Shown: positions 17,181 through 26,546, counted from the first letter of the stretch. The stretch: 64,000 nucleotides of DNA from Methanobrevibacter sp. (GCF_015062985.1 NZ_SUTI01000003.1:62001-126000); one strand, 5' to 3'. Made by a program: numbers and translations. Notes: generated from the letters alone by a model not told the origin.

Positions 17181-18102
17181 ACAAAAATTAGAGATTTTTA
17201 ATGTTTTGAATTTTTTAAATAGAGGCTTTGAACTTGAAGATATATTGAATGAAGGCAAATTTGGAACATTTCCATCAGCCGAGGATTGCATTGGATATAT
17301 GGTTGAGGAAGGATATCTTGAAGGCGATTTCCCGGTCAATGATAAAGTGGAGATAACTGCCGAGGAGATATCAAAAAAATACACTGTTTCCGAGTTAAAG
17401 GATATCTTGAGGGAAAACGGATTGAAGGTTTCAGGCAAAAAGGCCGAACTTGTTGAAAGAGTTTTGCCCGTATTGCAGGAAGCTGCTGACGCAGGCAAGT
17501 CAAATGAGGACGGTGAAGAAAAATCATATGATTTGAAATTGACTGACAAGGCTTATGGATTTTTAGAAGAAAATGACTGGATGGATCTGTACATGTTTGC
17601 CCTTGTCGCATTCAGGTTCGAAGACTATGAAACCTATGTTGGCTCATCATCTGCCGGCAAGATTGAAACAGCATTGAACTTCTGTGATGAAATCATCTCA
17701 AGAGCATTGCTGGCAAATCAGTTTTTAGTGTTTATCGATGCATTGTCTGCAAAAGCGCATGTCTATGCATATGATGGGGATTACGATTCATTTTTAGACT
17801 ATGACCTGCAACGCTATATTCTAGGATTGAATCCGATTGTAATGGACCCTCAAACTTATGCTACATACAATATAATTAATGAAGCTAATGTTTTAAATCT
17901 GAAAAATGTCCTTGAAAAATTGGAGATGGGCAGTCTAAAGAAAAGATTTGACAGGATATGGAGCAAATCACATATCACAAACATTACTGTACCTAAGAAA
18001 ATCTGCTTTAAGGTTCTCCAGAAAGCTATTGCGGGTGCAGACATTGAAGAGCTTAATTTTGACTTAAAACAAAAATATTTTGATAAGAAATTCGGGATTT
18101 AA
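17173..18102 (+). CDS. SAP-domain protein
   Basis: Residues about 70-103 form a clear SAP motif: YTVSELKDILRENGLKV, then SGKKAELVERVL, a helix-extended-helix that binds AT-rich DNA. The remaining 309-residue protein is soluble and mostly helical and is not recognised. The GTG start overlaps the LtrA-like gene, which implies co-translation. SAP domains are more typical of eukaryotes and bacteria; their presence in a methanogen points to nucleoid or repair roles, but that is inference. Confidence 0.75.
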   Translation: MSEQKLEIFNVLNFLNRGFELEDILNEGKFGTFPSAEDCIGYMVEEGYLEGDFPVNDKVEITAEEISKKYTVSELKDILRENGLKVSGKKAELVERVLPVLQEAADAGKSNEDGEEKSYDLKLTDKAYGFLEENDWMDLYMFALVAFRFEDYETYVGSSSAGKIETALNFCDEIISRALLANQFLVFIDALSAKAHVYAYDGDYDSFLDYDLQRYILGLNPIVMDPQTYATYNIINEANVLNLKNVLEKLEMGSLKKRFDRIWSKSHITNITVPKKICFKVLQKAIAGADIEELNFDLKQKYFDKKFGI

Positions 18103-18105
18103 ATC

Positions 18106-18693
18106 ATGAAAAGCAAAGTTGCCGGATGCGCATTTATAATCGGAAGCTTGTACTATATTAAAGCCGAGGCCATTTCAGCAACTTTTTTCAATGATTCCCT
18201 TTTCAACACCTATATTTTTCACACGATTTCGGAACTCGGAATTCCGAATATGAATTCACCATTATTCTGGCTAATGAATTCAGCATTTATTCTTATTGGT
18301 TTACTTCTGCTTTTCGGCAACTTTTACAAGTTTAAAGATTTCATAATTAAAAACAAGGCTGTTTTCTATATATTTTCAGTGATAGCCGCTGTCGGCGTTA
18401 TCATTGTTGGTCTGGTTCATGGAGGAAATCCGTTTACATTAGGTTATCATATGCTGGGGGCAATGATGGCAATTCTAGGTGGAAATATTCTTTTGGTAAT
18501 CATTTCAAGGTCAATGGAGGATTTTGGATTTTATCAGAAATTGACATTGCTTCTTGGAATTATCGGATTGGTGGCATTCTGGATAATGTTTTTCAACATG
18601 CGAAATGCCTACATGCCTGTGTTTGAAAGGCTGTCAGTATACACCCTGATAATCTGGTTCTTTTTAACAGGCATTCACGTTATCAGAAACTGA
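18106..18693 (+). CDS. DUF998 family membrane protein
   Basis: A 195-residue integral membrane protein with about six helices. It shows the DUF998 layout: an N-terminal helix, SELGIPNMNSPLFWLMNSAF, then VGLVHGGNPFTLGYHMLGAMMAI with conserved His residues. No enzymatic role is established. It starts 3 bp after the SAP gene and so completes an LtrA-SAP-DUF998 operon. Confidence 0.8.
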   Translation: MKSKVAGCAFIIGSLYYIKAEAISATFFNDSLFNTYIFHTISELGIPNMNSPLFWLMNSAFILIGLLLLFGNFYKFKDFIIKNKAVFYIFSVIAAVGVIIVGLVHGGNPFTLGYHMLGAMMAILGGNILLVIISRSMEDFGFYQKLTLLLGIIGLVAFWIMFFNMRNAYMPVFERLSVYTLIIWFFLTGIHVIRN

Positions 18694-18849
18694 TTTTGTC
18701 CTGAATCATTTTCAAGAGTTCGCAAAATCTTCTATTAAAGCATCCTTTTAATTGCATCATTATTTTCAAATAGTTTTTTTTTCACTTAGTCCACATGATG
18801 TATAAAGATTTAAATATTACTTTAATTAATTATGTTTAAAGGTGATATT

Positions 18850-19098
18850 ATGACAGACCTTGATAAAAAAACCGAAGAAGAAATCTTAGCAATCGTTGAA
18901 AAATATCAAAAGGAAAATACAAAACTTTTGAACTACCTTATAACTGACGATGAGATTACTTTTTTCTCACCGATTGCAAACGGTAGTGAAATAACCGCAA
19001 GCGACTTGCAGAAAGTTGCTGACATCTTAGACGGTTCATTTGAAGGAATGGAAATTGTTAACCAAGAGTACAGATTCAAATTCAAATGCGGATTATAG
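18850..19098 (+). CDS. Small hypothetical protein (82 aa)
   Basis: Acidic protein starting MTDLDKKTEEEILAIVEKY; GGTGATATT directly before the ATG at 18850 decides the start over an upstream ATG at 18832. It has a helix followed by short strands, with no recognisable motif. A strong hairpin terminator overlaps its stop. Confidence 0.6.
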   Translation: MTDLDKKTEEEILAIVEKYQKENTKLLNYLITDDEITFFSPIANGSEITASDLQKVADILDGSFEGMEIVNQEYRFKFKCGL

Positions 19099-19127
19099 GA
19101 GTTTTAATTAACTCCTACCTTTTTTTT
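19096..19127 (+). terminator. Hairpin plus U-tract terminator
   Basis: TAGGAGTT (19096-19103) pairs with AACTCCTA (19110-19117) around TTAATT and is followed by CCTTTTTTTT. Confidence 0.7.
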
Positions 19128-19167
19128 AGCAACAACTTTAATACAAATTTCATATTAATATTTTATC

Positions 19168-19869
19168 ATGTCAAAAGAAAAAATCATCATTATTCTGGTA
19201 TTGGCTGTTTTGGTCATTGGCGCCTTTTCATTTTTCAGCCATATCTTTGCTCCCCCTAAGGCCGATTATAATAACGATGTTGTTTTTGAAAAAATAGGAG
19301 GAGATGATTTTTTAAACGTTACGCTCAAGCGTTGTCTAAAAATCGACGAAAGGGACATACCTGACGGATCATTTTCAACTTCACAGGGTGAAATAAAATA
19401 TTACGATGCAAAAAACATAACCTACGTCGACATGTTCGGCGATAAGGATTATTTCATTATCTGGAAAACGGACCCCGGCAAGTATTATTGGGTTGAGACA
19501 AATGAATCCGTAAATCAATATGTTTCCTGCTATCTGACCGGCAGCATTGCCGGAAAATGTTTCGTTGAATATTCATATGAAGACCATGCGGTCTATGGGG
19601 TGATGCTTAGTACGGAACGTTATGATTATTCCGAATCTCAATTAATATATAATATATTGGGTTTGAATCCTAACGGATTTAAGTTATCATATGAATCTGG
19701 CCAATATGGCGGTGTCGGTTATTCCTCAGCCCCATCAGGTCATTATCACACAGTAGTGCCCGACAGATATACTTTGTCAAGAGTCGACCCTGGTGCTTAT
19801 TATGACCATTATGAATATGGGGATAACTATGACATTGACAATTATCTGGAATCGGAAGGCTTCGATTAG
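19168..19869 (+). CDS. Membrane-anchored extracellular hypothetical protein
   Basis: A 233-residue protein with one N-terminal membrane segment (IIIILVLAVLVIGAFSFF, residues 6-23), which could be a signal anchor, and a long outer part. The C-terminal 60 residues are rich in Tyr, Asp, Gly and His (for example HYHTVVPDRYTLSRV). Four cysteines lie in the ectodomain. Not recognised; it ends against the convergent Fe-S protein gene with no gap. Confidence 0.6.
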   Translation: MSKEKIIIILVLAVLVIGAFSFFSHIFAPPKADYNNDVVFEKIGGDDFLNVTLKRCLKIDERDIPDGSFSTSQGEIKYYDAKNITYVDMFGDKDYFIIWKTDPGKYYWVETNESVNQYVSCYLTGSIAGKCFVEYSYEDHAVYGVMLSTERYDYSESQLIYNILGLNPNGFKLSYESGQYGGVGYSSAPSGHYHTVVPDRYTLSRVDPGAYYDHYEYGDNYDIDNYLESEGFD

Positions 19870-20547
19870 CTATTCGTTTTTTAAATATTCCTGAGTTAGC
19901 TTGCATTCACTCATGCATTTTGTACAGCCGAGACCTGCCCTGTATTGGTCAATGATATATTCGCTGCAGGTAGCGATGTCAATGATGTCTTCCCTATTTA
20001 GCCGGTCATTCCATTTTTGAGGATTTATTGCATCAACAGGGCATGCATCCTGACAGTTGGTGCACTCATCACATTCACTGTCTGTTATGGGTGTTCCAAA
20101 TTCAAGCGGCATGTCTGTAAGTATTCCGCCCAATGCTACTGCAGAACCGTATTCAGGTGTGACAAACAATGCAGAGCGCCCAATCCAACCGAGACCTGAT
20201 TTTGTAGCAATTGTTTTATATGGCAAGATGCTTAACAGCTTTTCCATATCGCATTCATTCCGTTTCATGGTAAGTGCAAATGCATTATATCCGAGTTTTT
20301 TGATGTATCTCTCACCTTTGTGGGAAATTCTGGTTAATTCGCCAATCTGTCTGTGAAAAGACTTCCAGTATTGCTCATACTCCTCATCTTTAACTAATTG
20401 GATAGTTTCTTTTGGAATTTTTAAAACGAGGCTGATTCCATTAGGCAAATCAACAAATTCCTTAGCCAATCCATTAACGTCAGCAAATCCGACTTTGCTC
20501 GCCCCCACACTTATCAAGTATTCTTTAAGTTCATTCATCTCAGACAT
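19870..20547 (-). CDS. Iron-sulfur protein related to epoxyqueuosine reductase (QueG-like)
   Basis: A 225-residue protein with the C-terminal half of the QueG layout: KSGLGWIGRSALFVTPEYGSA, then CDECTNCQDACPVDAI and CTKCMSEC, which would hold two 4Fe-4S clusters. The N-terminal part is short, and the full cobalamin-binding region of QueG is not obvious. Queuosine is not an archaeal nucleoside, so the substrate must differ; a reductive dehalogenase-like or other reductase role is possible. Divergent from argB over about 100 bp. Confidence 0.75.
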   Translation of the reverse strand: MSEMNELKEYLISVGASKVGFADVNGLAKEFVDLPNGISLVLKIPKETIQLVKDEEYEQYWKSFHRQIGELTRISHKGERYIKKLGYNAFALTMKRNECDMEKLLSILPYKTIATKSGLGWIGRSALFVTPEYGSAVALGGILTDMPLEFGTPITDSECDECTNCQDACPVDAINPQKWNDRLNREDIIDIATCSEYIIDQYRAGLGCTKCMSECKLTQEYLKNE

Positions 20548-20647
20548 AATATTTGTTATAATTAATAAATTATTTAAATGATGTTGTAATAAACATTTGA
20601 CTGTATAACTTATAAAGGATTAAGTAAAATATTAAAATAGTGATAAA

Positions 20648-21511
20648 ATGAAAGATATTGAGGTTTTGATTGAAGCTTTACCTTATATTAAGAAGTTTCA
20701 TGGAAAAAAAATTTTAATAAAATATGGCGGACACGCGATGATAGATGATGGTGCAATGTCTTCCACTGCTCGCGATACTGTTTTACTTAGATATGTTGGT
20801 ATGAAACCATTGATTGTACATGGTGGAGGTCCTGAAATATCCAGATCAATGGATAAATTAGGTAAGGAACCTAAATTTATTAAAGGATTGAGAGTAACCG
20901 ATGAGGAAACCATGGAAATCATTGAAATGGTTCTTGTCGGTAAGATATCAACAGAAATAGTCTCAGAACTTATTAAGAATGACGGTGATGCAATCAGTTT
21001 ATCCGGAAAAGATTCAAGCTTGATATTTGCTCATAAAAAAGGAGCAAGTAAAATTGATGAAGAACTTGTTGATTTAGGGCTTGTCGGTGAAGTCGATTGC
21101 GTGAATACTGAATTGCTCGACATGTTTTTGGATAATAATTACATTCCAGTCATATCTCCTGTCGGTATTGCAGAGGATGGAACCAGTCTTAATCTGAATG
21201 CAGACACCGCAGCAGGTGAAGTGGCAAGTGCAGTCAATGCTGAAAAATTGATTATATTAACAGATGTTCCGGGTGTTTTAAGAGATCCTAGTGACCCAAC
21301 ATCATTAATTCAAGAAATCCATGTTGATGAAGTGCCTGGTTTAATCGAAGATGGTATCCTTTCCGGAGGAATGATTCCAAAAATTGAGACCTGTGTAAAC
21401 GCTATTGAAAATGGTGTCAAATCAGCTCATATCATTGACGGACGTAAAAAGCACTCATTACTCTTGGAAATATTCACAACAGATGGTATTGGAACTATGA
21501 TTTGTAAATAA
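20648..21511 (+). CDS. argB: Acetylglutamate kinase
   Basis: Phosphorylates N-acetylglutamate with ATP, the second step of arginine synthesis, and pairs in pathway with argJ upstream. The 287 residues carry KKILIKYGGHAM (ATP loop), PLIVHGGGPEISRSM, NLNADTAAGEVASAVNAEKLI and LSGGMIPKIETC, all standard. GTGATAAA precedes the ATG. It ends with a long T-run and is convergent with the acyl-activating enzyme gene. Confidence 0.95.
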   Translation: MKDIEVLIEALPYIKKFHGKKILIKYGGHAMIDDGAMSSTARDTVLLRYVGMKPLIVHGGGPEISRSMDKLGKEPKFIKGLRVTDEETMEIIEMVLVGKISTEIVSELIKNDGDAISLSGKDSSLIFAHKKGASKIDEELVDLGLVGEVDCVNTELLDMFLDNNYIPVISPVGIAEDGTSLNLNADTAAGEVASAVNAEKLIILTDVPGVLRDPSDPTSLIQEIHVDEVPGLIEDGILSGGMIPKIETCVNAIENGVKSAHIIDGRKKHSLLLEIFTTDGIGTMICK

Positions 21512-21534
21512 TCATAGTCATTTTTTCTTTTTTT

Positions 21535-23004
21535 TTAAATTTTAAACATTTCTCTAAGCTCTCTTCTAAGCAATTTCCACCCGTTCACTCTTGGAAGTTC
21601 GTCGAGAGCAAATATCTTTTTGGGAACCTTATATCTTGACAGGTTTTCACGGGCAAATCTGATTAATCCTTCATCGTCAGCTTCATTTTCCCAAACTACT
21701 GCAGCTACGGGGATTTCGCCTCTGTGACAGTCATCGATACTGAAAATAGCTATTTCTTTAACTGCAGGGTATTTGATTAGGACTTCCTCCACTTCAGTAG
21801 GATAGATTTTCCATCCGCTCATTACAATCATATCCTTTTTACGGTCAGTAATGAATAAACGGTTGTCTTCGTCAAGATATCCGACATCTCCGGTTAAAAA
21901 CCATCCGTCATCTAAAAATGATGCTTTGGTCTTTTCCTCATTTCCCCAATATCCTTTTGCAATGGCCGGACCTCTAAGCGCAATTTCACCTTGCTTGTAT
22001 TTTTGCAAGGTCATTGACGGATCATATTCATCCACGATTTTAACTTCTGAAAAGCAAACGGGATGTCCCACACTTTCAAATCTGTCCGCTTCCCAGTAAT
22101 CTTCAGGTCTTATGACTGTTCCGGTCCCGATTACAATACTTTCTGACAGTCCGTATGCATTGATAATCGGTATCTGGTATGTCTGGTGGAAGTCTTTCCA
22201 TATTTTTTTATGCAATGGCCCTCCGCCTGAGATGATTTCACGAACGGTCTTCAGGTGCTTTCTGGCATCCATGGTTGTTAAGGAATGGATTACGGGTGGC
22301 ATTCCGCTTAAGACAGTAACCTTTTCAGTTTCACATAGTTCTAAATATTCATCAATGTTGAACTGTTCCATCATGATGTAGTAGGCGGCTGCCCTTAGTG
22401 CGGATATTCCCCAGGAAAGGCCCACGTGAGCCATAGGGTATATTCCTAAAAAAACATCATCCTGTTTCAATGTCAAAACATCGCACTCATTGTGTATCGC
22501 AGTAAAGTAATTTCCATGAGTTAGCATTGCGCCCTTTGGTTTTCCGGTAGTTCCTGATGTGTACTGCAATTGGCATAAGTCATCCCAATCAGTATTTTCA
22601 GCTTCCAGCACTTCGCAGCTTTTAAACTCTGTGATGTTTTCAGGGACATACATTTCAATATCGATTATGCCTTTCGCTTCGTTATCTGTAATCATCAGTT
22701 TGGCTTGCGAATCGCTTGCGATGTATTCGAGTTCTGAAGGGGTGAAGACCCTGTTTGTCGGGATGGCTATTGCACCTATCCTCCAAATTGCGAAAAGTGA
22801 AAACAGGTATTCTTCGGAATTTTTCAAATAAATTAAAATTCTGTCGCCCTTTTCAATTTCACGTGCTTTTAATTCTCTTCCAATTTCAGAAACTATTGAT
22901 AAGATTTCATTGGAATTATATTTGTCTCCTGTTGTTGGATTGTATAATACATCTTTATCCAAACGTTTTGAATTCGCATCTAAAAAAGTTGTAATGTTCA
23001 ACAT
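21535..23004 (-). CDS. AMP-dependent acyl-CoA synthetase/ligase
   Basis: A 489-residue ANL-family adenylating enzyme. The P-loop LQYTSGTTGKPKGAMLTHGNY, the YGLSE motif, TGDVGYLDEDNRLFITDRKKDMI and the C-terminal Lys region (VNGWKLLRREL) are present, so it should make an acyl-adenylate and probably a thioester. The acid cannot be told from sequence. Its ATG shares one base with the stop of the dehydrogenase gene, so the two are co-translated. Confidence 0.88.
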   Translation of the reverse strand: MLNITTFLDANSKRLDKDVLYNPTTGDKYNSNEILSIVSEIGRELKAREIEKGDRILIYLKNSEEYLFSLFAIWRIGAIAIPTNRVFTPSELEYIASDSQAKLMITDNEAKGIIDIEMYVPENITEFKSCEVLEAENTDWDDLCQLQYTSGTTGKPKGAMLTHGNYFTAIHNECDVLTLKQDDVFLGIYPMAHVGLSWGISALRAAAYYIMMEQFNIDEYLELCETEKVTVLSGMPPVIHSLTTMDARKHLKTVREIISGGGPLHKKIWKDFHQTYQIPIINAYGLSESIVIGTGTVIRPEDYWEADRFESVGHPVCFSEVKIVDEYDPSMTLQKYKQGEIALRGPAIAKGYWGNEEKTKASFLDDGWFLTGDVGYLDEDNRLFITDRKKDMIVMSGWKIYPTEVEEVLIKYPAVKEIAIFSIDDCHRGEIPVAAVVWENEADDEGLIRFARENLSRYKVPKKIFALDELPRVNGWKLLRRELREMFKI

Positions 23005-23993
23005 TAAATTAACTCCCTAACAATAGCTTTTGTAACTTCCATTGTTGATGAATCCCCTCCTAAATCGGGGGTTCTGATTTTGCAGTCAGCAATTACCTTT
23101 TCAACAGCCTGTTTGATGTCGTTGGAGATTTCCCATTCTCCCAAGTAATCAAGCATCATTGAAGCGGATAAAATCATAGAACAAGGGTTTGCAATATTCT
23201 TTCCGGTAATGTCTGGTGCGGATCCGTGCACAGGTTCGAATAATCCGTTGTGGTCTCCAATGTTTCCGGATGGTGCAAGTCCAAGTCCGCCCACCAAACC
23301 TGCGCTTTCATCAGAGAGTATGTCTCCAAATAAATTGCTTGAAACGATAACATCAAAGTTTTGAGGTTGGGTAATAAGATACATTGCCATTGCATCCACA
23401 TAATAATCTTCAGTAGTGATTTGAGGGTACTGCTGAGCCACTTTGTAAAAGCTTTCTTTAAATACTCCGTCAGTCTTTTTCAACACATTGCTTTTATGGA
23501 CACATGTCACCTTGTTCTGCCCCCTTTTTATGCATAAATTGAATGCTGCTTTTGAAATTCTTTCTGAGGCCTTCTTTGTGATGTGCCTTTCTGCAATCAT
23601 CTTATTTTCATCGCCATATTCAACCTGTGAATAGAGCCCTTCTGTATTTTCCCTAACTATTGTGAAGTTAATGTCATCACGGATACAGTCCACGCCTTTA
23701 TAAGATTTTATGGGTCTTATGTTTGCATAAACGTTAAGCTCCTTTCTTAAATTGATAATCGGGCTAGGTTCACCGGGTGTTGATGTGGATGCTCCAAATA
23801 ATACTGCATCGCTTTTATTAGCTATTTTTATTGTTTCTTCTGGTAATGTTGTTCCGTTTTTGTTAAAACACTCGAAACCGGCTTCCCCATATTCAAAACT
23901 AAATTCCAAATCAAGATTGTCAAGCAGATATTCGCATGATTCCATTACTTCTTTTCCTATTCCGTCTCCACTTATAATTGCAATGTTATACAT
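23004..23993 (-). CDS. Isocitrate/isopropylmalate family dehydrogenase
   Basis: An NAD(P)-dependent beta-decarboxylating dehydrogenase of 329 residues, a usual archaeal length. It has SGDGIGKEV, FTIVRENTEGLYS, VTCVHKSNVLK, DAMAMYLI, the signature NLFGDILSDESAGLVGGLGLAPSGN split here as NLFGDILSDESAGL and GGLGLAPSGN, and EPVHGSAPDITGK. It could serve isopropylmalate (LeuB) or the homologous coenzyme B pathway substrates (AksF); the two cannot be separated by eye. First gene of the two-gene operon with the AMP ligase. Confidence 0.88.
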   Translation of the reverse strand: MYNIAIISGDGIGKEVMESCEYLLDNLDLEFSFEYGEAGFECFNKNGTTLPEETIKIANKSDAVLFGASTSTPGEPSPIINLRKELNVYANIRPIKSYKGVDCIRDDINFTIVRENTEGLYSQVEYGDENKMIAERHITKKASERISKAAFNLCIKRGQNKVTCVHKSNVLKKTDGVFKESFYKVAQQYPQITTEDYYVDAMAMYLITQPQNFDVIVSSNLFGDILSDESAGLVGGLGLAPSGNIGDHNGLFEPVHGSAPDITGKNIANPCSMILSASMMLDYLGEWEISNDIKQAVEKVIADCKIRTPDLGGDSSTMEVTKAIVRELI

Positions 23994-24015
23994 TATTCTC
24001 CCTTTGAATACAATA

Positions 24016-24080
24016 TTTGTTCGTATATTAATAATATTGATTTTATGCTATTTAAGTTAATTTTAAATTTTGTTCGTATA
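24016..24080. promoter_or_regulatory. Direct repeats TTTGTTCGTATA in a divergent promoter region
   Basis: TTTGTTCGTATA occurs at 24016-24027 and 24069-24080, 53 bp apart, between the dehydrogenase gene and the HEAT-repeat gene. A TATA-like TTTTATATAA follows at about 24093. Two identical 12-mers in a 180-bp control region suggest operators. Confidence 0.45.
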
Positions 24081-24174
24081 CTATCGAAATACTTTTATAT
24101 AACCAAAGTTATAATTATATATTAATTACATAAATTAAGATAGATTTCCTTATTGAATTTGTGAGGGATTAAAA

Positions 24175-24639
24175 ATGGAAAGAAGTATCGATGAATTAAT
24201 TGAGTTATTGAATGACAAAGATGACTTCGTTGTTGAAGATGTCATGGGCGAATTAGAATTAAGAAAAGAAGAATCCTTAGATCCGTTAATTGATGCATTA
24301 TCTCATAGGAAAAAAGGTGTAAGATTACATGCAGCTACTCTTTTAGGTGCAATAGGTGACCCAAAAGCTATTCCTGCTTTAATTGATACTTTAAAAGACA
24401 ACAATAAGTTAGTTAGAAGAGAAGCATCAACCGCTTTATCCCGTATGGGTCAACCTGCTCTAGATCCTTTAATTGAAACTTTAGCTGATGAAGACTGGAG
24501 AGTAAGAGGGGCAGCAGCTTGGGCTCTTGGAAACATCGGTGATGAAAAAGCTATCCCTGAACTTGAAAAACTGCTTGACGATGAAAGCGGTTTTGTAAGA
24601 CAAGGTGCACAAAGTGCAATAGCTTCCATTAAGAAATAG
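24175..24639 (+). CDS. HEAT-repeat protein
   Basis: A 154-residue protein built from about five HEAT/PBS-lyase type repeats, for example IGDPKAIPALIDTLKDNN, then VRREASTALSRMG and VRGAAAWALGNIGDEKAIP. This is a protein-binding scaffold without an enzyme domain. It stands alone, with its own TATA box and a hairpin terminator that includes its stop codon. Confidence 0.9.
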   Translation: MERSIDELIELLNDKDDFVVEDVMGELELRKEESLDPLIDALSHRKKGVRLHAATLLGAIGDPKAIPALIDTLKDNNKLVRREASTALSRMGQPALDPLIETLADEDWRVRGAAAWALGNIGDEKAIPELEKLLDDESGFVRQGAQSAIASIKK

Positions 24640-24668
24640 ATTCTATTTCTTTTCATTTCTTTTTTTTT
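24631..24668 (+). terminator. Hairpin plus U-tract terminator
   Basis: AAGAAATA (24631-24638) pairs with TATTTCTT (24644-24651), then a TTCATTTCTTTTTTTTT tract follows. The hairpin includes the stop codon. Confidence 0.6.
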
Positions 24669-24705
24669 AATAAATTTTTTTAATCATTTAAAACAATATT
24701 TAATC

Positions 24706-25347
24706 ATGGGATTAAAAAAGTACAACAGGTATATAATATATTTTCTTTCTTTGTTTATCATATCCTTAGGAGCTTCATTATCCATCAAAGCTAATTTGGG
24801 AACTTCTCCGTTAATCTGTCTGCCTTATGTCTGCAGTCTGATTACCAAATTCAGCGTTGGAGAAGTGATGTTTGCATTTACTCTCATTTTCATTTTTATC
24901 CAGGTCGCTCTTTTAAGGGGTGATTTTGAAAAAAGGCAATACCTGCAGCTGGTTGTCGGAACAATATTTTCTGTTTTTGTTGATTTTTCACTGATTCTTG
25001 TCGGTTTCATAAATCCTGTCGGATATGTTAATCAGATGATTCTGTTGCTTGTTAGCTGTGTGGTCGTTGCTTTCGGTGTTTTGCTTGAGATTCAAACGGA
25101 AATCGTTTATCTTCCCGCCGATGGTGTTATTGTAGCAATCTCAAAAGTGTTAAAAAAGGAGTTTTCCACCGTAAAGCCATTCGTTGACACTTCAATGGTT
25201 ATTATCGCAGCAGTCTTGTCAGTAGTATTTTTAGGATATCTTGCTGGAGTCCGTGAAGGTACAGTAATTTCTGCCCTGATCATAGGACCTATTGTCAGGG
25301 TTCTTAAGAAATACCTTGATTCATCAGTTGCAAGATTGATAGAATAG
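24706..25347 (+). CDS. YczE/YitT-like membrane protein
   Basis: A 213-residue membrane protein with five to six helices. It matches the YczE/YyaS/YitT group: SLGASLSIKANLGTSPLICLPY near the N terminus and a LPADGVIVAISKV loop later. The role in the family is not firmly known; transport is suggested. It is convergent with the minus-strand operon, with a 6-bp gap and a short TAGAA/TTCTA hairpin. Confidence 0.75.
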   Translation: MGLKKYNRYIIYFLSLFIISLGASLSIKANLGTSPLICLPYVCSLITKFSVGEVMFAFTLIFIFIQVALLRGDFEKRQYLQLVVGTIFSVFVDFSLILVGFINPVGYVNQMILLLVSCVVVAFGVLLEIQTEIVYLPADGVIVAISKVLKKEFSTVKPFVDTSMVIIAAVLSVVFLGYLAGVREGTVISALIIGPIVRVLKKYLDSSVARLIE

Positions 25348-25353
25348 AAACTT

Positions 25354-26001
25354 CTATTTCAATACAATTGTTTCATCAATCATTTCAATCAGCAGCTTGT
25401 TTATCGGATTTCTGAATGACAATGGATGTTCTTTAGGATATTCAGCGCCAAAAGGAATAACTCTGAAAATGGACATGCACTGGTCGGTTGATCTAAGTGC
25501 AAAATAAGCCTTGTATTCCCCGTCAATTATGTTCACGATGAGTCCGACATCTTCCGTTCGCTCATGGCCTGATATTCCTTCTTCGGCATATATCCTGAAT
25601 TTCTTAATGCCGCTTGCAGCAATCAGGCAGTATTCAATCAGATAGTCATATTCATCGTCATCCAAATCATAATCGTCATATTCGATTATTTCGCTGCATT
25701 CCTCATCGGGAATGTTAAAATAAGCGGTGCAGTATCCCAATGAAATATAAATCCCATCAAAGTCAAGGGATTTTGAAATGATGTCATAATACAGATTGTC
25801 CAGGGGTATTGATTTGTATCTGTCTCCCAATATTTCAGGAACCGTATGGGTTATGCCCCCATCTTCTATAGCAGTGCAGTAAAAGTGCTTTTCTCCCAAA
25901 TATCCTGCGGTTGCAGCTTTTTCAATTGTCTCTTTAATGTCAATGTTGTCGGCATTTTCCAATCTTTCAGCTATTTTTAAAGCTTCCTCATCGCTTATCA
26001 T
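25354..26001 (-). CDS. Hypothetical acidic protein
   Basis: A soluble 215-residue protein, very acidic (IIEYDDYDLDDDEYDYLIEY around residue 125). I recognise no motif. It is the third gene of a minus-strand operon (DUF2115, LOG-like, this), and its ATG shares one base with the stop of the preceding gene, so translation is coupled. Confidence 0.6.
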   Translation of the reverse strand: MISDEEALKIAERLENADNIDIKETIEKAATAGYLGEKHFYCTAIEDGGITHTVPEILGDRYKSIPLDNLYYDIISKSLDFDGIYISLGYCTAYFNIPDEECSEIIEYDDYDLDDDEYDYLIEYCLIAASGIKKFRIYAEEGISGHERTEDVGLIVNIIDGEYKAYFALRSTDQCMSIFRVIPFGAEYPKEHPLSFRNPINKLLIEMIDETIVLK

Positions 26002-26537
26002 TATCCTACCCTACTTAAATGTTCGAATATTTCGTCAATCCTGTCTGCTGTCTTAAAGAGTTCCTCCTGTTTATACAGGAATCCCTTTTCATCCATTTCA
26101 TCAATCATTTCAATCATCTTATCATAAAAGCCGGCAATGTTGAAGATGATGATTTCGGAGTCAATCTGCTTGAGCTTTTTGAGTGTGACAATTTCAAAGA
26201 ATTCATCAAGCGTGCCGATTCCTCCGGGGGATATGATGAACGCATCGGAATTTTCTTCAAACTTCTTCTTTCGCTCATCCATTGTATCCACATAGATGAA
26301 TTCGCTGCAGTTTTCGCACAGCGGTTCAAAGTCATTAATCCATTCTGGAGCTATTCCAAGAGATTCTCCACCATTGTCATGAACGCCACGGGCACATGCT
26401 CCCATCATTCCGGTGTCTCCTCCACCAAAAACAAGTTTATGGCCTTTTTTAGCAATTTCACAGCCTAATTTGTATGCTTCATCAGTATAGATTTTATCTA
26501 TTTTTCTGCTTCCTGATCCATATAAACAGATGTTCAT
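26001..26537 (-). CDS. LOG family (TIGR00730-type) Rossmann-fold protein
   Basis: A 178-residue protein with the two LOG signatures: LVFGGGDTGMMGACARG near residue 36 and ISPGGIGTLDEFFEIVT near residue 100. The family hydrolyses cytokinin-like nucleoside monophosphates to base and ribose 5-phosphate in plants and bacteria; the archaeal substrate is unknown. Arg and Glu of PGGxGTxxE are in place, so it is likely active. It lies 9 bp behind the DUF2115 gene. Confidence 0.85.
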   Translation of the reverse strand: MNICLYGSGSRKIDKIYTDEAYKLGCEIAKKGHKLVFGGGDTGMMGACARGVHDNGGESLGIAPEWINDFEPLCENCSEFIYVDTMDERKKKFEENSDAFIISPGGIGTLDEFFEIVTLKKLKQIDSEIIIFNIAGFYDKMIEMIDEMDEKGFLYKQEELFKTADRIDEIFEHLSRVG

Positions 26538-26546
26538 GTAATCACT

